The position numbers and the translations under genes were made by a program. The notes below the pieces were generated by a model. It was given only the letters and a program-made list of their open reading frames with translations, was not told where the DNA came from and made no database searches. Positions 22,766 to 35,430 of a stretch of 64,000 nucleotides of DNA are shown here, piece after piece; the first letter of the stretch is position 1, and each line of letters starts with the position of its first letter. The DNA is from Plantago major (lineage: Eukaryota > Streptophyta > Magnoliopsida > Lamiales > Plantaginaceae). The stretch covers positions 29,516,765 through 29,580,764 of the forward strand of contig CM048840.1 of the NCBI GenBank assembly GCA_026545765.1. The letters are read 5' to 3'.

Positions 22766-25700
22766 TCACCAGATCAAACCTTTTCTTCTCCTGAACCTAT
22801 CCACACGGTCTGTACTCATTCGGGACTTTTCAGGCTTGCTTGCCTTCTTAGACTTGTCAAGTCGGCTATCCAAACTGTTCCTTGAAATTTCCATATCTGG
22901 CTGCACTTCCAAAGATTCTGAAGTGCTGTTTTCAAAGGATTTGGCATTCTTGTTGTCTAAGTCGGATGGCGGTGTTGCAGCTGGCTTTGGTTTTCCAAGA
23001 GCCAGAACAAATTTCTTTAGATGCTTGATGAATTCAGGGTAGAGTTCAAGATTGCAGTGTCCACCTCCATCTACCCATAAAGGCTCATACTTTACCTTGC
23101 ACAGTTCTGCAAGCTGCTTCCCATGTGTGCAATCTACAACCTCATCTGCAGTTCCCTGTATATGGAAAGTAAATTTGTCAATCATCACCTCAACAGAAAA
23201 ATTTACCATTGATAATGAACCGTACTATTTCATATTGTTAGAACTTATAAACCTAAGATGAGCTCCACTTTCTCATAATTTACAAATACAATTTGAACAA
23301 CTGTGCAGGATAACACTTGGTAGTGCAATACTCGATTGGGCTGGTTGTGACAATTTTCCTCGGCTTTCATGGTAGCAAAGATGCACAAAATGCATCACTG
23401 CAATATTCCACTGCCGCTGATTGAGCTTTCTGTATATATTCTATTGCGATCTTTTCTCATTTAGTTTGGTTTCTATATATCTCTTGATTATACTTTCCAA
23501 AGTTGACATTTTTCTCTCCATCTCCTCATTTAACTATTTCTTCTATTCTGTTTTTGCCATTTCCTGTTTGTTCATCCTTATGAAATGGCTGAAACTTAAT
23601 AATACTAAGCACACTAATCACAGGAATTCTGTACAATTATGATCTTAAGAAAGCCACCTAAAACGAGGGAACCTAAGAGAATTTGCTTTAGGCTCAAATG
23701 AGGAGTTGCTTCACAGTTTGGGAACTTAAAGAAAACTCCAGAATTTCCAGTCACCTTTGACAAACATTTAATAAATATGGGAGAGCAGGATAAGCAGCAA
23801 AAACAAAGGATATGAAAAGTGAAAGCTGAAAGACTGGGTGGAGAGGTGAGAACTGAGAACTGGAAATAAGATAGTGACTCAGATATATAATTGGAAAAAA
23901 CAAAACAAAGAAAGAGATGAAAACTATAAGAGGATCATAGAGACAGCAAGAGGCTTCATGCAACTTGATATAATCAACGGAACAACAAAAGAGGCAGCAC
24001 AGAAATCAAGAAAGATATAATCAGAAGAAAAACGACTTACATGAATGACAAGAACTGGACAGTTGACGGCACCAATCTTGTCAATGTTCTGTAATTACAA
24101 ATAAACATGTAGAGAACCAAATGTAAATTAGTAAATACTTCTTCCTATTTTAGATAAAAATGAAATTGTAGCATTATGCACATTAAGTAACCAATTATTT
24201 GTTTCCTTCAAAACTTGCCCCATATGATTATGGGTGACAAGTGTAGAAGAGTTAACTTTTATAGGAATGATTAGGGGAAAAATGGAATCAACACAAATGT
24301 CATTTATTTAGTGAGAAAGTTAGGAAGTCTAAAAATGTCATTTAATTAATGTTGAAAGGAGTCGACAAAAAGAAAATACACACATAGAATTGGGCTTCAT
24401 TATTACCTTGTAAATATCAAACCAATATGTCCGTCTGACAGGGTACAGCACCCTTAATCCGGATAATATTGGGCTGTGTAAAACAACACCCCTCAAGTTT
24501 GGTACACGTGACGCGAGATCGACAGTGGGACCACTACCAACAGACTGGCCATACAATATTAGTTGCTCATCTTTTACCCCATACTGCTCTTTGAGGCATT
24601 TGTAGACAGCATCAATGTCTGCGTATGTATTATATTCAGTCGGCTGTTTCAAAGAACAAGGCATGGTTGTGTCATGGCAGGGCTAAATAATGTGAGCACT
24701 TGGAGGGGTTGATCAAATATCCTAATTCCCGCACTCTAAATAAAATAAAATCGCAGCCAGAAAAAGATTTCTTGTAAATCTGGCATTTAGACACTGCACA
24801 TATAAAATGGATTGGAGTCTATAACCTCAAGTTATAGGAGAAGGGGTAGATACATGGTGGAAAAGGGCAGGATAATATAACAATGTTAAAGTTTTGCACT
24901 TGATCTTTGTCCAGTATTAAAATAACAGGATGCTAGAGGAAGGGGGAATTCACTAGCAAAAACTTATAATAGTCCCATAGAATTTGCAGAGCTATAACAG
25001 TTATACGCTGAAACGTCAGATTTCAAATTGTAGGCATCTAACCTTCCCAGTGGACTGTCCATAGCCTGAATAATCATACCTGCAGGAAATAAAGAAAGGA
25101 GCATGTAAGATGAATGTAATTAGAATATTTAGCAGTAGCCACTTTTACAAACTACAAAATGTCAAAAACTCAAGAAAATAAAGATGGTGTGCATAGCCTT
25201 TCTCCGAGAGGAAAAACATGTTACCTCCAGGTTTCATAGCTATGCTTATGCGACCGAAAAACTAAAGCACAATCACAAAAATTGTAACTGGGTAGGAAGA
25301 ATAAACATCTGAGTTCCTATGACTTGCCTAAATTTGAATCCAAAATTCAAACTCATATAAGAGACCCTCCTCAAGGTAATCTTGGATAGCTATAGGTCAC
25401 TGAGAGAACAAACTTGGTAAGGGAGCAGATACAACAAACAATTCTTGCAGTACCTATTCAGTTGTCCTAGACAATCAAATTTAAATTCCACATTCAGTTG
25501 TCCTATACTATGAATAAAAGGAAACAATACGGACAGGTCAATATATTTTTGCATCTAACACGATGGTAGACCTTTTCAACTAAATCTTAGTATTAAATTC
25601 TATCCAAATGTTTGGCAGCGTGAATGCTACTTGTCCCTAGCTCATTGCTTCTAGTAATAAATCTCCCACAATACTAACTCTCAAGGGAGTAACTGTGACG

Positions 25701-26694
25701 GCTTCTCTGAGAAGACCACGGGGTTTGACTTTTAGTTAAAACTTTTGGCTTCAGCTCAATTTACTTGAAACATGACAGGCAGACGAGATGGGTATAAAAT
25801 GAAATTCTGTAATCTCTATAGCAAGAGTAAATTCAACTATTCAAGTATTCCAACATATGGTAGACTTCAGCAAGTTTGGTCAACTGTTAATTCTCTGATG
25901 TACAAACTTGAGAGCCACATGATGGCTATGAGTATTATGTTGACTCCAAAGTCCAAATTGACTTGACAAAAGGCAGGTACCACTAATAACCTATCTTCAG
26001 GGAAGCTGCAGCTACCTTAAAATTATCTCAAAGGAAAAGTTATCGATTCTCACGCCTTGGAGCAATTCAGAGCATAAATGTAATCTAAACCAAAACTAAC
26101 ATACTAGCATAATCTACTGGATCAGAGATAACTAATAGCTTATCATTGTTTGCAACATTAAGTGATGAAGTTTCAATTCGAGCATTAACTAACAGGATTG
26201 ATTACTTGCATAACTTTAGCTAACGTCCTCAATTACAGCCTATCAAATCACTTTACCAGTAACTGAAATTCTTTGCAACCAAAATCCTATCCGTATCTCA
26301 TCACAACCTCTGGAATTAAACATATAGTAATTAACCAAACTGAACTAACTGAATCAAAGCAAAAAGGTAAAATAGAACATGAATCAACTAATTACCCCAT
26401 TAGATTAACTCGAAGACGAAGACTAATCTCAACAAAAAGGTCATACATCTGCCCCAAATCCGCGGCGTTACCATGCGAGTACAGCATAGTAGCGGTGGCC
26501 TTAGGATGAGCCACGTGCACGGCAACGACGTCGTTTCCACGCCTCGTCCTGAGCTTCAGAACATCGACTCCGTCTCTCCGCGGCACCTCCGGCATCGACA
26601 GGACACCTCCGTCATCAGCGACGACGGTGTACGACGGAGGAGTAGGCGGAAAGAAGGCGAACTTAGCTGCGATCGATGACGTCACACCGCCCAT
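22766..26694 (-). CDS. ABHD17-like alpha/beta hydrolase, five exons
   Basis: Minus-strand exons 26396-26694, 25043-25079, 24407-24643, 24041-24088 and 22766-23155 join in consistent phase to about 336 residues. Animal ABHD17 enzymes remove palmitate from membrane proteins; plant substrates are mostly unknown. The N-terminus [16 protein letters not shown] is the conserved plant form and has a Gly-2/Ser-6 pattern that could be N-myristoylated. Visible motifs are [24 protein letters not shown], and the nucleophile elbow GQSVGSG (Ser about 146). [10 protein letters not shown] and RTYWFDIYK follow, then the acid Asp about 211 in GTADEVVD and His about 240 in GGGHCNLE, so the catalytic triad is complete. 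The last ~75 residues are a basic, Ser-rich tail. Exon 2 is only 37 bp. The gene converges on the CFM3-like gene. Confidence 0.9.
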
Positions 26695-27849
26695 CCTTAA
26701 AGCTAGAAGCAGCAGAAGGCAATAGTAGAATGAGTGTGGTTTACTTTGCTGTGGCGGCCAAGTGAGGCTAGTAGAGGTAAGTTCATAAAGTAAAAGCTGC
26801 TGCTTGTGCTTTTTCTAGCGTTTCTGTTCTGTAGGTTTGTTAATTTTCTTTTTGGATTGGGTTCAGATCTGAGATTGTGGTGGTTGGAGAACTGGTGTGG
26901 TGGCGCGTGGAGTAGACGCGAGTGGGAGTTTGAGAGGAATCTAATCTGTGTGAGTGGTCTGATATAGGATTGTTGAGTTGATGTTTTTTGGGATTGTATG
27001 AATGAATAAATGTAAATTGATGGATACTGCAGTAGTTTGTTATTTGACGGAGACTAGACTTGATACATACATTCGCTCGTCTACTCCAGATGACTTTTAT
27101 ACCGTGCCCAGTCTGGCATATACGTGTCGGTCGGGGCGGAGCTAAAATTTAAGTTTGAGACGGCCAAATAAAAGAAAGAAAGAAGAAAATAAAAGAAACA
27201 AAAGGTAGGTTGTTGCGCCATATTTATATTGAAAAAAGGGGCTTGACGGAATTAAGCTAGGCTGTTTAGGCAAAAGAAAAGTATAATTCAGAAACATGAT
27301 TGCAATATGATAAATTAATCAAAATAAATGCAAAAGCTAGATTTTTCTTAGAAATCAAGCTGCTCCCACAAGGCAATATATGCAGTGGTGTGTTACCCTC
27401 TATTATCTTCGTTTTAATTGAACTGTTGTGATCTGATCTGAACTAAATTGAACTGAACTGAATTTATTTATGGTACAAAAAAAATTAAGCAGAGCTGAAC
27501 TGAACTGAAATTAATGGTTTTTCAGATAGAGAGAACAGAGCCTTAAACAACAAATTATTGTTCTATTTTGAAATTAAATGTATTATTCATAATTTCATAT
27601 TCCTCCGTTTAGCTGGTGTATATACAATATCTTCTTACACTGAAATTCGTTACTATTTTATATGTTGATGAGAGTTTTTATTGCGTATGAATAATAATGA
27701 TAAAGTTGTGTAGTGGACTAGTGGGTAATTATAAGTTGAGATTAAAATAATAAAGAATAGAAAAAAAGTATGAGAGATAGATAATAAAGTAATATGATGG
27801 CTAGTGATAATTACTTTTTGCTATTTTAAGTTTCGGTCTAGATCTAGAC
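26695..27849. other. Intergenic, 5' flank of the ABHD17-like gene
   Basis: Holds the 5' UTR and promoter of the minus-strand hydrolase. There is a purine-rich AAAGAAAG stretch at about 27170-27200. No gene or clear TATA box could be assigned. Confidence 0.45.
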
Positions 27850-29335
27850 TAGAGCTGGCAATCGGGTTGGGCGGAGCTGAAGTCGATCCGGGCCTGTTTT
27901 GGCTCTGGTCAGGCTTTTGAGATATATGTAGGCCTAGCCCCATTAATTTAGGGTCAGGCGGGGCCGCACCCATTAGCAGGTTGTTCCGGGCAAAAAAAAA
28001 AAAAATTGCAATTCTCTTTTCTTATATAATCGACAATAACCTATTATTTTTCCTTGACATGTAAAATGTTATTATTTTTCCTTGACATGTAAAATGTTAT
28101 GACAAATTAACACCTTACTAGTCATGCTACCAAATAAAATGCATAAATGTTCAATCCATTGATGATCAAATCCAGAAGTCAGAAATGAACTAATTAAGAC
28201 AGAATCAGAAGTTAGTAATCTTACCGTTCAACAATGGCTATATACACCGTTGGCGAGATTCAAGGTCGTGGATGGAGGAGATGGTGATGAAAAAATTGTA
28301 GATGATGATGAGTGAACAAGTAGAAGGTAAGAACCCTAAATCCCTAGTGCAATAACTAAATGGACAATGTGTGGTGTGGGGTTGGACTAGCAAAATGGAC
28401 TATGAACCGTGTAATGTATGGTGCAATTAGTTTATTTAAAGTCCAATTTTAATATGTTGGCTCGATTAATAAATTTTTATTTATATCAAATACCACATAA
28501 TATGCTTACTAAATATACTTGGCTTTTAGGTCCGGCCGGATCGGGACATGGAATAGGTGGCCCCTATAGCCCCATTACTAGGGCTGTTCAAAATCCGGTC
28601 CAAACCGGAAAATGGACCGTAACCGGACCGGATGATCCGGTTCAGGTTGAACCGGATTACTGTCGGTTCGGTCTCCGGGCTGGACAATTTATCGATTCCG
28701 GTTCCGGTTTCAATTCGGTCAGAAACCGGCAAAATTCGGTTAAAGACCGGAAAATAGTTATTTATTAATTATTCACCTATATTATAGTGTAATTTGTAAA
28801 TGGTAAGCATCTCAATATTAATCAGTATTTTGGAAATCTTAATTCTTAATGATAATCTACGTTTGTATCAAGTATCAACATAGTAGTTGGGATTCTCTCT
28901 ATTGGATTGATGTACTGGTAGTAATGTATATGTAGTAAAGTAGTAATTAGTAAGGACTAAGGAAAGAGAGCAACAAACCAAAAATTGTTATTGGTACTCC
29001 AAAGTTGAAAAATTAATAGTAATTAATAGTAGTTTGTTAGTTGACTTATCTAATTAATTCACAGATTCTGGAAAAGACAAGGAATTAAAAAAAAAAAAAT
29101 ACAAATACGGGCCATATGGTTCACAACCGGCTGATCCGGTTCGGTTCGGTCTGAACCGGATTATTGTTGGTTTGGGATCCGGGCTGCACAATTCACCGAT
29201 TCCGATTCCGGATCTAGACCGGTGAACAGCCCCCTACCCATTACAATATTCAGTTCAAGATGGTCACTGACCTATCTTAACGGGCCGGTTCGGACCGGGC
29301 CCGCCTCTCTACGACTAACCCCATTAACACCTCTG
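27850..29335. mobile_element. hAT-like element, outer of a nested pair
   Basis: The left end TAGAGCTGGCAA and right end TTAACACCTCTG are inverted complements with a few mismatches, flanked by ATCTAGAC / ATCTAAAC (7 of 8; 27842-27849 and 29336-29343). The arms are GGC/CCG-rich. It is split by a second element at 28579-29236; the outer part alone is about 820 bp. No transposase is seen. Confidence 0.8.
28579..29236. mobile_element. hAT-like element nested in the previous one
   Basis: Ends TAGGGCTGTTCA and TGAACAGCCCCCTA, with a perfect 8-bp target duplication CCCATTAC (28571-28578 and 29237-29244). The arms are made of CCGGTTC/GAACCGG repeats around an AT-rich centre. It is 658 bp with no coding sequence. 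The perfect duplication and its position inside the outer element show that it is the younger insertion. Confidence 0.9.
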
Positions 29336-30698
29336 ATCTAAACTAACTAAAACTCGGTTCGAACCTCTTTTAATGATTATTATATAGATATTAGTTCTAC
29401 GCAATTTCAACCACTTAACTATGCATGCATGCATGTCTGTCTAATCAAATGTTCTTTGAATTTCTCAAAATCTAACTTGTCAATTCTAATGTTATTCAAG
29501 TCTGAAGAAAATCAACATCTATATGTACAGTACAAATGAATCTCAACCAATTTTGATTTAGGTGTTTGACTAGTATTCATTTACACGTGATCTAGACAAT
29601 TGAAAGAAACATTTAAAGTTCAACAACTCATAATACTCACATCGTTACAATTGAACGCTTGGAAACAATTCTTAATAAGTTATCTAAGAAAATGTGAAGT
29701 AATACAATTTGGACATCTTCCAGATACGACCTTTATAAACGCGATGAATTCCCTAATTTCATAAAAGTGACCTTAACCTACAATTTATAAATTACACTAG
29801 TGTCATAACTCTATTTCATGCAACTTCACCATTTTATTAGCATGGCAAAAATTATCTAACCAAAAGCATTTGCTTCTATTTACTCTTCGTACACTCTAGT
29901 CATCATCATATGTATATATATGCATACATCCTCCATGGTTAATTGCTTGTCTATCTAGCATTTTGTTGTGTAAGATAACCAAAAATTGCAAATTAAGAAA
30001 ACACTGGTCAGTTCTTTTTAATCATTTTTTTTATTTATGAATAGTTCACTTATACATATGCACAAAATTCATGGTCCCCAAGTAACACAACATTAATGAT
30101 TTTAATAGTGTTTCATTTCATTAATCTTGTAGGTGGATTCAAGAATCATGGAGAAGGTTTGGTAGTAGCAGCAAAAATCTTCTTACAACAATCATTTTTA
30201 GAAATGTCGCACTTAATAAAACTACTTACTATATTTTTCACCGTCACAATCAGAAATCATATTGATGAATATGTTGTCCAATTTAATTTACCAAGGAAAC
30301 CAACATCCTTTTTTTTAATCTTTATTTTTGTTTATTTCACATAAATCCATATAATGGTTTATAAGTGGTAGAAGATCTGCACCGAATAGAAATTAAAGTG
30401 TCTCTTAAAGCCATCTACAATTTGAATGTTTTGCTTAAGCCACTTCTTTCCGCAAGCTTCCATTTTAAAAACTTTTATTTGTTGATATCGTTTTGATTTT
30501 TAAGCAATTATTAACACGGATTTTGACTTGATATTTATATTATTTTCACCCATGGTATTTCTTTTTCATTCGGTGTATATATTCATAAACCAATTTGACA
30601 CCATGACATTTGTTATTTTAAGTTGGGATAGTTAAACGGAGTTGTAATTATATATTGTGTATGTTAGATTGAAGATGTAAATTTATATGTAGGGAAAG

Positions 30699-32127
30699 AT
30701 GATCGTGAAAGAAGTTTGCGGTAACTCAAGTGGGTCTGAAAGTGATGACATCGGGAGGTTGATCAGAGAGACAGAACTCAACATGAAAAGTGGTGGATAT
30801 GAAGAACAAGACGTTAAGGTCGTTGTCAAGTCTCAATCCTTGAAGAAAGGGCGTTATCATCGCCACACCCAGGACAAGTCCAGGAGATGGAAATGTTAGT
30901 ACTTTTTTTAAAAAACTTAAGATTGAATGTGTGCCTCACAATGTTCAGTTGAGATTGTTGCACATATATTTACTCGGTTATTCCCATAAAAAGGGAAAAG
31001 GGTCATATAATGAATATTAATCGATGGACTAATCAAACATTGCTCATATATTAAAACAATGGCGATGTCCCTTTAAAGGGGTTTCCTCTCCCCTACCGCA
31101 TGCTGCACTACCTCCTGGTGCTTTAAATGTTGTACCATGGTTGTACCATATGCATTAAATGTTGTACGGTACAACACATTAAAGCACCAGGAGGTAGTGC
31201 AGCATGCTGTAGGGTAGAAAAAACCCTTTAAACGGAACTATCTGTGCATTTCATAATTAATATGCAGTGCAAATATAGAATGCAAATCAAGAGGGAATGA
31301 CACGTGCGATTCACGTGCCATCTCCGCCCAATTTTCACACGTGCATATAAGGAATGGAAGGGTAGCATTTGTGTAATATATTACATGATACTTTGTTGTG
31401 ATGATTGTTATTTGTGTTTTGTTGTAAAATTTACAATGAGAACTTGTAATAAATGCAGGCTTTTCAAAGAGTTTTCACATCCTAGTGACAAGCAAAAAAG
31501 AGAACTTAGCGTCAAGTTGGGGATGCAGCCCTTGCAAGTGAAGTTTTGGTTCCAAAACAAGCGCAACCAAATGAAGGTAACAAATGTGGAAAGTTAAATT
31601 ACATTGAGTACTTTACATATATGCTACAATCATATGGTTCTTATAACAAAATTACATGCATACATAATATTAAACTAGTCTAAAAGAACTTCAAACCAAT
31701 AAACAAAATTACAGGCGCAACATGAACACAGAGAGAATCTGAAGCTTCATATTGAGAATGAAAAGCTTCAAGCTGAAAACATGAGGTTAAAAGAAGCTCT
31801 CAGCAATGCTGCTTGTGCTACTTGTGGTGTCTCGGTTGGTATACTTGAAATGTCGGTTGAAGAGTTTCAACTGAAACAGGATAATGTTGAACTGAGGATT
31901 GAGGTAATGATGCAAACAATTAAGAACTTAAGCTTTAGTTCGCTTTAGCTTTCAAGAAAATGAGGTAATGTATGCAAACAATTACTAACGTTTTTAATTC
32001 GTTTGTGCTTTCGCAATACAAAGCTACATGTTTGAGCCTAATGGCAATATTCTTATGTTGTGTGCAGATTGAACGTATTTCATCACTTGTGGCAGGCTAT
32101 GTTGGCAAGCCTTTATCTCCTCAGTAA
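30699..32127 (+). pseudogene. Truncated HD-ZIP class IV homeobox gene, copy B
   Basis: Exons 30699-30894, 31459-31576, 31715-31903 and 32068-32127 match copy A one for one. Exon 1 starts MIVKEVCGNSSGSESDD. Exon 2 has [13 protein letters not shown]. Exon 3 has the CATCGV zipper loop and exon 4 ends at VGKPLSPQ. Compared with copy A, exon 1 is one base shorter just after RYHRHT, which shifts the frame before the homeodomain. Copy A instead has a stop codon there. As in copy A, the START domain is missing after exon 4. Both copies therefore derive from an already truncated gene, or one duplicated after truncation, and decayed separately. A short product from a Met in the homeodomain exon is conceivable but not supported. 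Confidence 0.85.
31078..31223. mobile_element. Mutator-like foldback MITE
   Basis: A 146-bp near-palindrome. Two arms of about 45 bp (CATGCTGCACTACCTCCTGG... and its complement) surround a ~30-bp loop. A perfect 9-bp target duplication CCCTTTAAA flanks it (31069-31077 and 31224-31232), the size typical of Mutator-like elements. Copy A of the duplication keeps the empty site (TCCTTTAAAGGGAAC near 1563). A related arm sequence (AAAGCACTAGGAGGTAGTGC) occurs at about 33487. Confidence 0.85.
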
Positions 32128-32531
32128 TCCTTTTTTCAGATATACAGTTATCTTTGCTTATGGTTGAAGGAAACTTTACTTGACATATGTTTTGAAGTTT
32201 TTTTTATCAATTTGGAGACTAGTTTGTTTTGTGCAATATTGGTGTAAGAGTGTACACATGCTCATCATGATTGGAACACTAAAATTGTTTTTGGGTTTGA
32301 GATGGAGAACCATATATCCATTTATTTTAATCTTCCAACTTATTCATAAGAATAAATAAGTAGCTTATATGAGGTGATCAAGTTAGCTCGGCCACATATA
32401 GAATTTATCAATCCTTTTGAAATAAAACAAGTACAAATCTATTATTTCTCACGGAAATGTAGTTAATAATTTAAACGGGATATTATTGCTAATCATCTAC
32501 GCATCAATCAATTAGACGCTTCTCGTAAATT

Positions 32532-33529
32532 AGGCATGCACATCATGCTTCATTATCTTCTTCAATTTAACACATAACAAGCATCAATTGTTTTCAAGAC
32601 TCTTTCGATATTAACAAGCATTAACATTATCTACAAGCACATCGACAGACATAGACACGACTTATAAGCACCATCATTATCTACATGCATATTGACAAGC
32701 ATTGTAATTATCTACAAGCATTCGTATAAGTTTCTTGCTAGATAAAAATGAATTTAATTCCACATACAATTGGGTTTAGAGTTCTAGAGATGCAATTTCA
32801 ATAGATTTTAAAAGTAATGTTGATCTGTGATAGTAAGTCTAGATTTATGGAATACTTGAGATGTTAATATTCTTTTATCAAGCATCGTTTTGTTTACCAA
32901 GGATATTAACTATCATATAATAGCTTAAGCACAACACAACAAAGCATCATATTTCTAAAGAACGAGCATCATTGAAAAACAAAGCTGGTCAATTACATAT
33001 ACTGGGTAAATGCTACAGACTCATGTAATGGTTTGCAGATCACGTAAGACAAGTTAAACCGCAACAAGTTGCGACAGGCTGAGGCTCTCAAAAGGCATAA
33101 ATTACATAAATTTGATCTTAATGGTGGTTTGAACATGTGACGAAGAAAATATTCCATTCCATTTTGAAAAACTTTTTAGGAGTAGAAAGTGTTCATGATT
33201 TCATATTAAAATATAATCCCTTAACTTATTTTTTTTATAAGCAAGCACATGATATTATGTATCATGCACTCTTAGTCCTTAAAATATTTTTTGCATGGAC
33301 ATTGTAGAAGATCGAGCAGTACTAACTGATTGTTTAGTAACTTATATAAGTAATAGGTTTTCAAAAGCTTGTAATTTTAATTTTTCGAAGACCTCCTGAT
33401 AATATTATCACTGAAAAACAAATGATGAAGAGTATGCTCATGGAAACTGATTATATTTATCCACTGATTATATTGATACAACCTTTAAAGCACTAGGAGG
33501 TAGTGCATCAATTGTTTTGAAATGTACCA
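32532..33529. other. Gene-free stretch
   Basis: AT-rich, no coding signal. It contains degenerate short direct repeats around 32610-32730 (AAGCAT...ATTATCTACA units). Near 33485-33535 there is a fragment resembling the foldback element of copy B. The right part may be the start of the old LTR described next. Confidence 0.5.
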
Positions 33530-33726
33530 AACAGATACATTTCAAACGGAACTATTTTACACTATAAATAGGAATACATAGAAACACACGGAACCAAGAA
33601 CACTTACACTTCTTACGATTACGATAAAAAAATCGCTGAAGTCTTTCTAAGTTAATAACAAGGCTTGAGCTTCTCAAGCTACTTGTGCAGAAATAGAACT
33701 AACTTTGAAATTGTGACTCATAAGAG
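33530..33726 (+). repeat. Old SIRE-like LTR, left piece (fossil)
   Basis: CAAACGGAACTATTTTACACTATAAATAGG followed by an ACACAC stretch matches, in opposite orientation and with much divergence, the TATA-box region of the LTRs of the 16-kb element that follows. It continues at 49825 after that element. The left limit is uncertain. Confidence 0.55.
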
Positions 33727-35430
33727 TGTTGGTCCAGATAACGGCAAAGTAAAAGACTAGAGGGAGGGGGGTGAATAGTCTTTTAAAACTTTTGTCGATA
33801 ACAAATATTTCTCAGATATCTGAATAGATATCTGATACTTAGAATCAGAGTGCGGAAGACTTAATAAAGATAAGTGCAGAAACAGTTAATAAGTGTGTGT
33901 GTGTTGCTGAAGTATAAATACAGAAACGTAAATGACACAACAAGTATAGTGGTATCTGGAGGTGGCGTAATCCTCCAACTAATCCACTTCGGTCTATCAG
34001 AGACCTAGAATTCAGTAGAACATATAATTGAGATTTCCTTACAATAATCCTATTCTAAGATTCTTAAACAATTGGTTTCCCAACCAAATGTTCCCCCTGA
34101 GTTGTTCCCCGGCTTTCACAGCCAAGTACTTCCTGTACTCAGAAACCTTTGAGTTGTTCCCTAGCTTCCCAAGCTAAGTACTTCCTATACTCAATAACCT
34201 TTGAGTTATTCCTCAGTTTCCCAAATCAAGTACTTCCTATACTCCGGTAACCTTGGAGTTATTCACGATTTTCAAACTAAGTACTTCACATGCTCCACGC
34301 CAGTTATGGTGTTGGTTTTGGTTTGAGTTGTCAGATGAGCGTCTTAATAACTTTTCAGTTAATCAGATAGCTCTGTGAACTAAGTTACTTAATACACTTT
34401 ACAGCGTATGGTATCTTGTTCGATTATATTGACCCAAGTCTTATGATATCTGTTCAAGAGAATGAATCTCAGATAGTTGATCTTTTGATTCAACTCCTTC
34501 ACAGATAGCTTTGCTTGTTTAGGATCAGGACACTTAGAACTTCAGTGTTTACTCAAGATCAAAAGCTTTAGTCGCAACAGAAAGCTTTGATAATAAGTAA
34601 GTTGCTTTGAGAGAGTAAGATAATCAGATATCGTATGCAGTTCAAGGTCTTGTGTTCTGAGTTGTGTGTGTCTCTCAAGCTGTCTAAGTGTTGATATTTA
34701 TAGATGAATTTGAGTGCCGTTTGAATAGTATCCGTTAGGCTCAAATTCAAACTATCGATATCTGTGTATAGTACTGTAGCAGGTTTTGTCTTCTTCTCAG
34801 AAGCTGCCGTTGCTTTTATTCAGACATCTCTGTCCGTGCATTAAATGCATTGTACTATACTATTTGTCCTGTAGTGTCAACGGAACTATGCTTTGTATCA
34901 GAGACTAGTGTTATCTGATTCTTTGCACGTCCTTATCTTCATTCTTCAGATACCACTTGTATTTATTGAAACAACTTTGTTTGCAATATATATTTCTCTT
35001 TCAGAAACGTGGTTAACGCTCAAGGTATCTGAGAATAGATATCTGTGGACACTTTCCTTGTTTTCAGATATGTATCTTATTTCTCAGATATCTCTTGTGA
35101 CACGCTTTGTTTGAAACTCGTCTGTTCACAAGATATCCGCTAAGATATCTGAACAATGATTCGATAATCTTGTGCGCTTTTCTTCAAGTCTTCAATTGTT
35201 GTTGAGCTTTACATTGGATGTCTTCTTCTTGGTCTTCTCTTCATAAAATAAAAATTACATTTCGAGACCTAACATCCTATACAAGATTAGCTAGACTATC
35301 ATACTTAGTGGGTTTCCTCTTTTACAATGTTCAAGTGAACCAAGAGTACTAATCACCTTTCTGAGACTAAGATAAGTCATCATGTTGCTGAACAAAATCT
35401 AAACAGATATTCTTAACAAAATATCTAACA
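33727..35430 (-). repeat. 3' LTR of the SIRE-type element
   Basis: Direct repeat of 48141-49819, 1704 bp. It contains a TATA box on the minus strand (ATCTATAAATATC, near 34697-34709) and many GATATC palindromes. The adjoining internal sequence reads GGGGGAAATT on the minus strand (35431-35442), a polypurine tract. Confidence 0.92.

Larger units (their letters stand above)
29493..32531 (+). repeat. Segmental duplication, copy B
   Basis: Collinear with 1-3002 over leader, exons, introns and 3' flank. The main difference is a 146-bp foldback insertion at 31078-31223. Copy B lacks the (TA)n expansion of copy A. Confidence 0.9.

Noticed and set aside
29341-29366. GGTTCGAACC stretch resembling a tRNA T-loop
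   Set aside because: No acceptor stem, D-arm or anticodon arm can be drawn around it.
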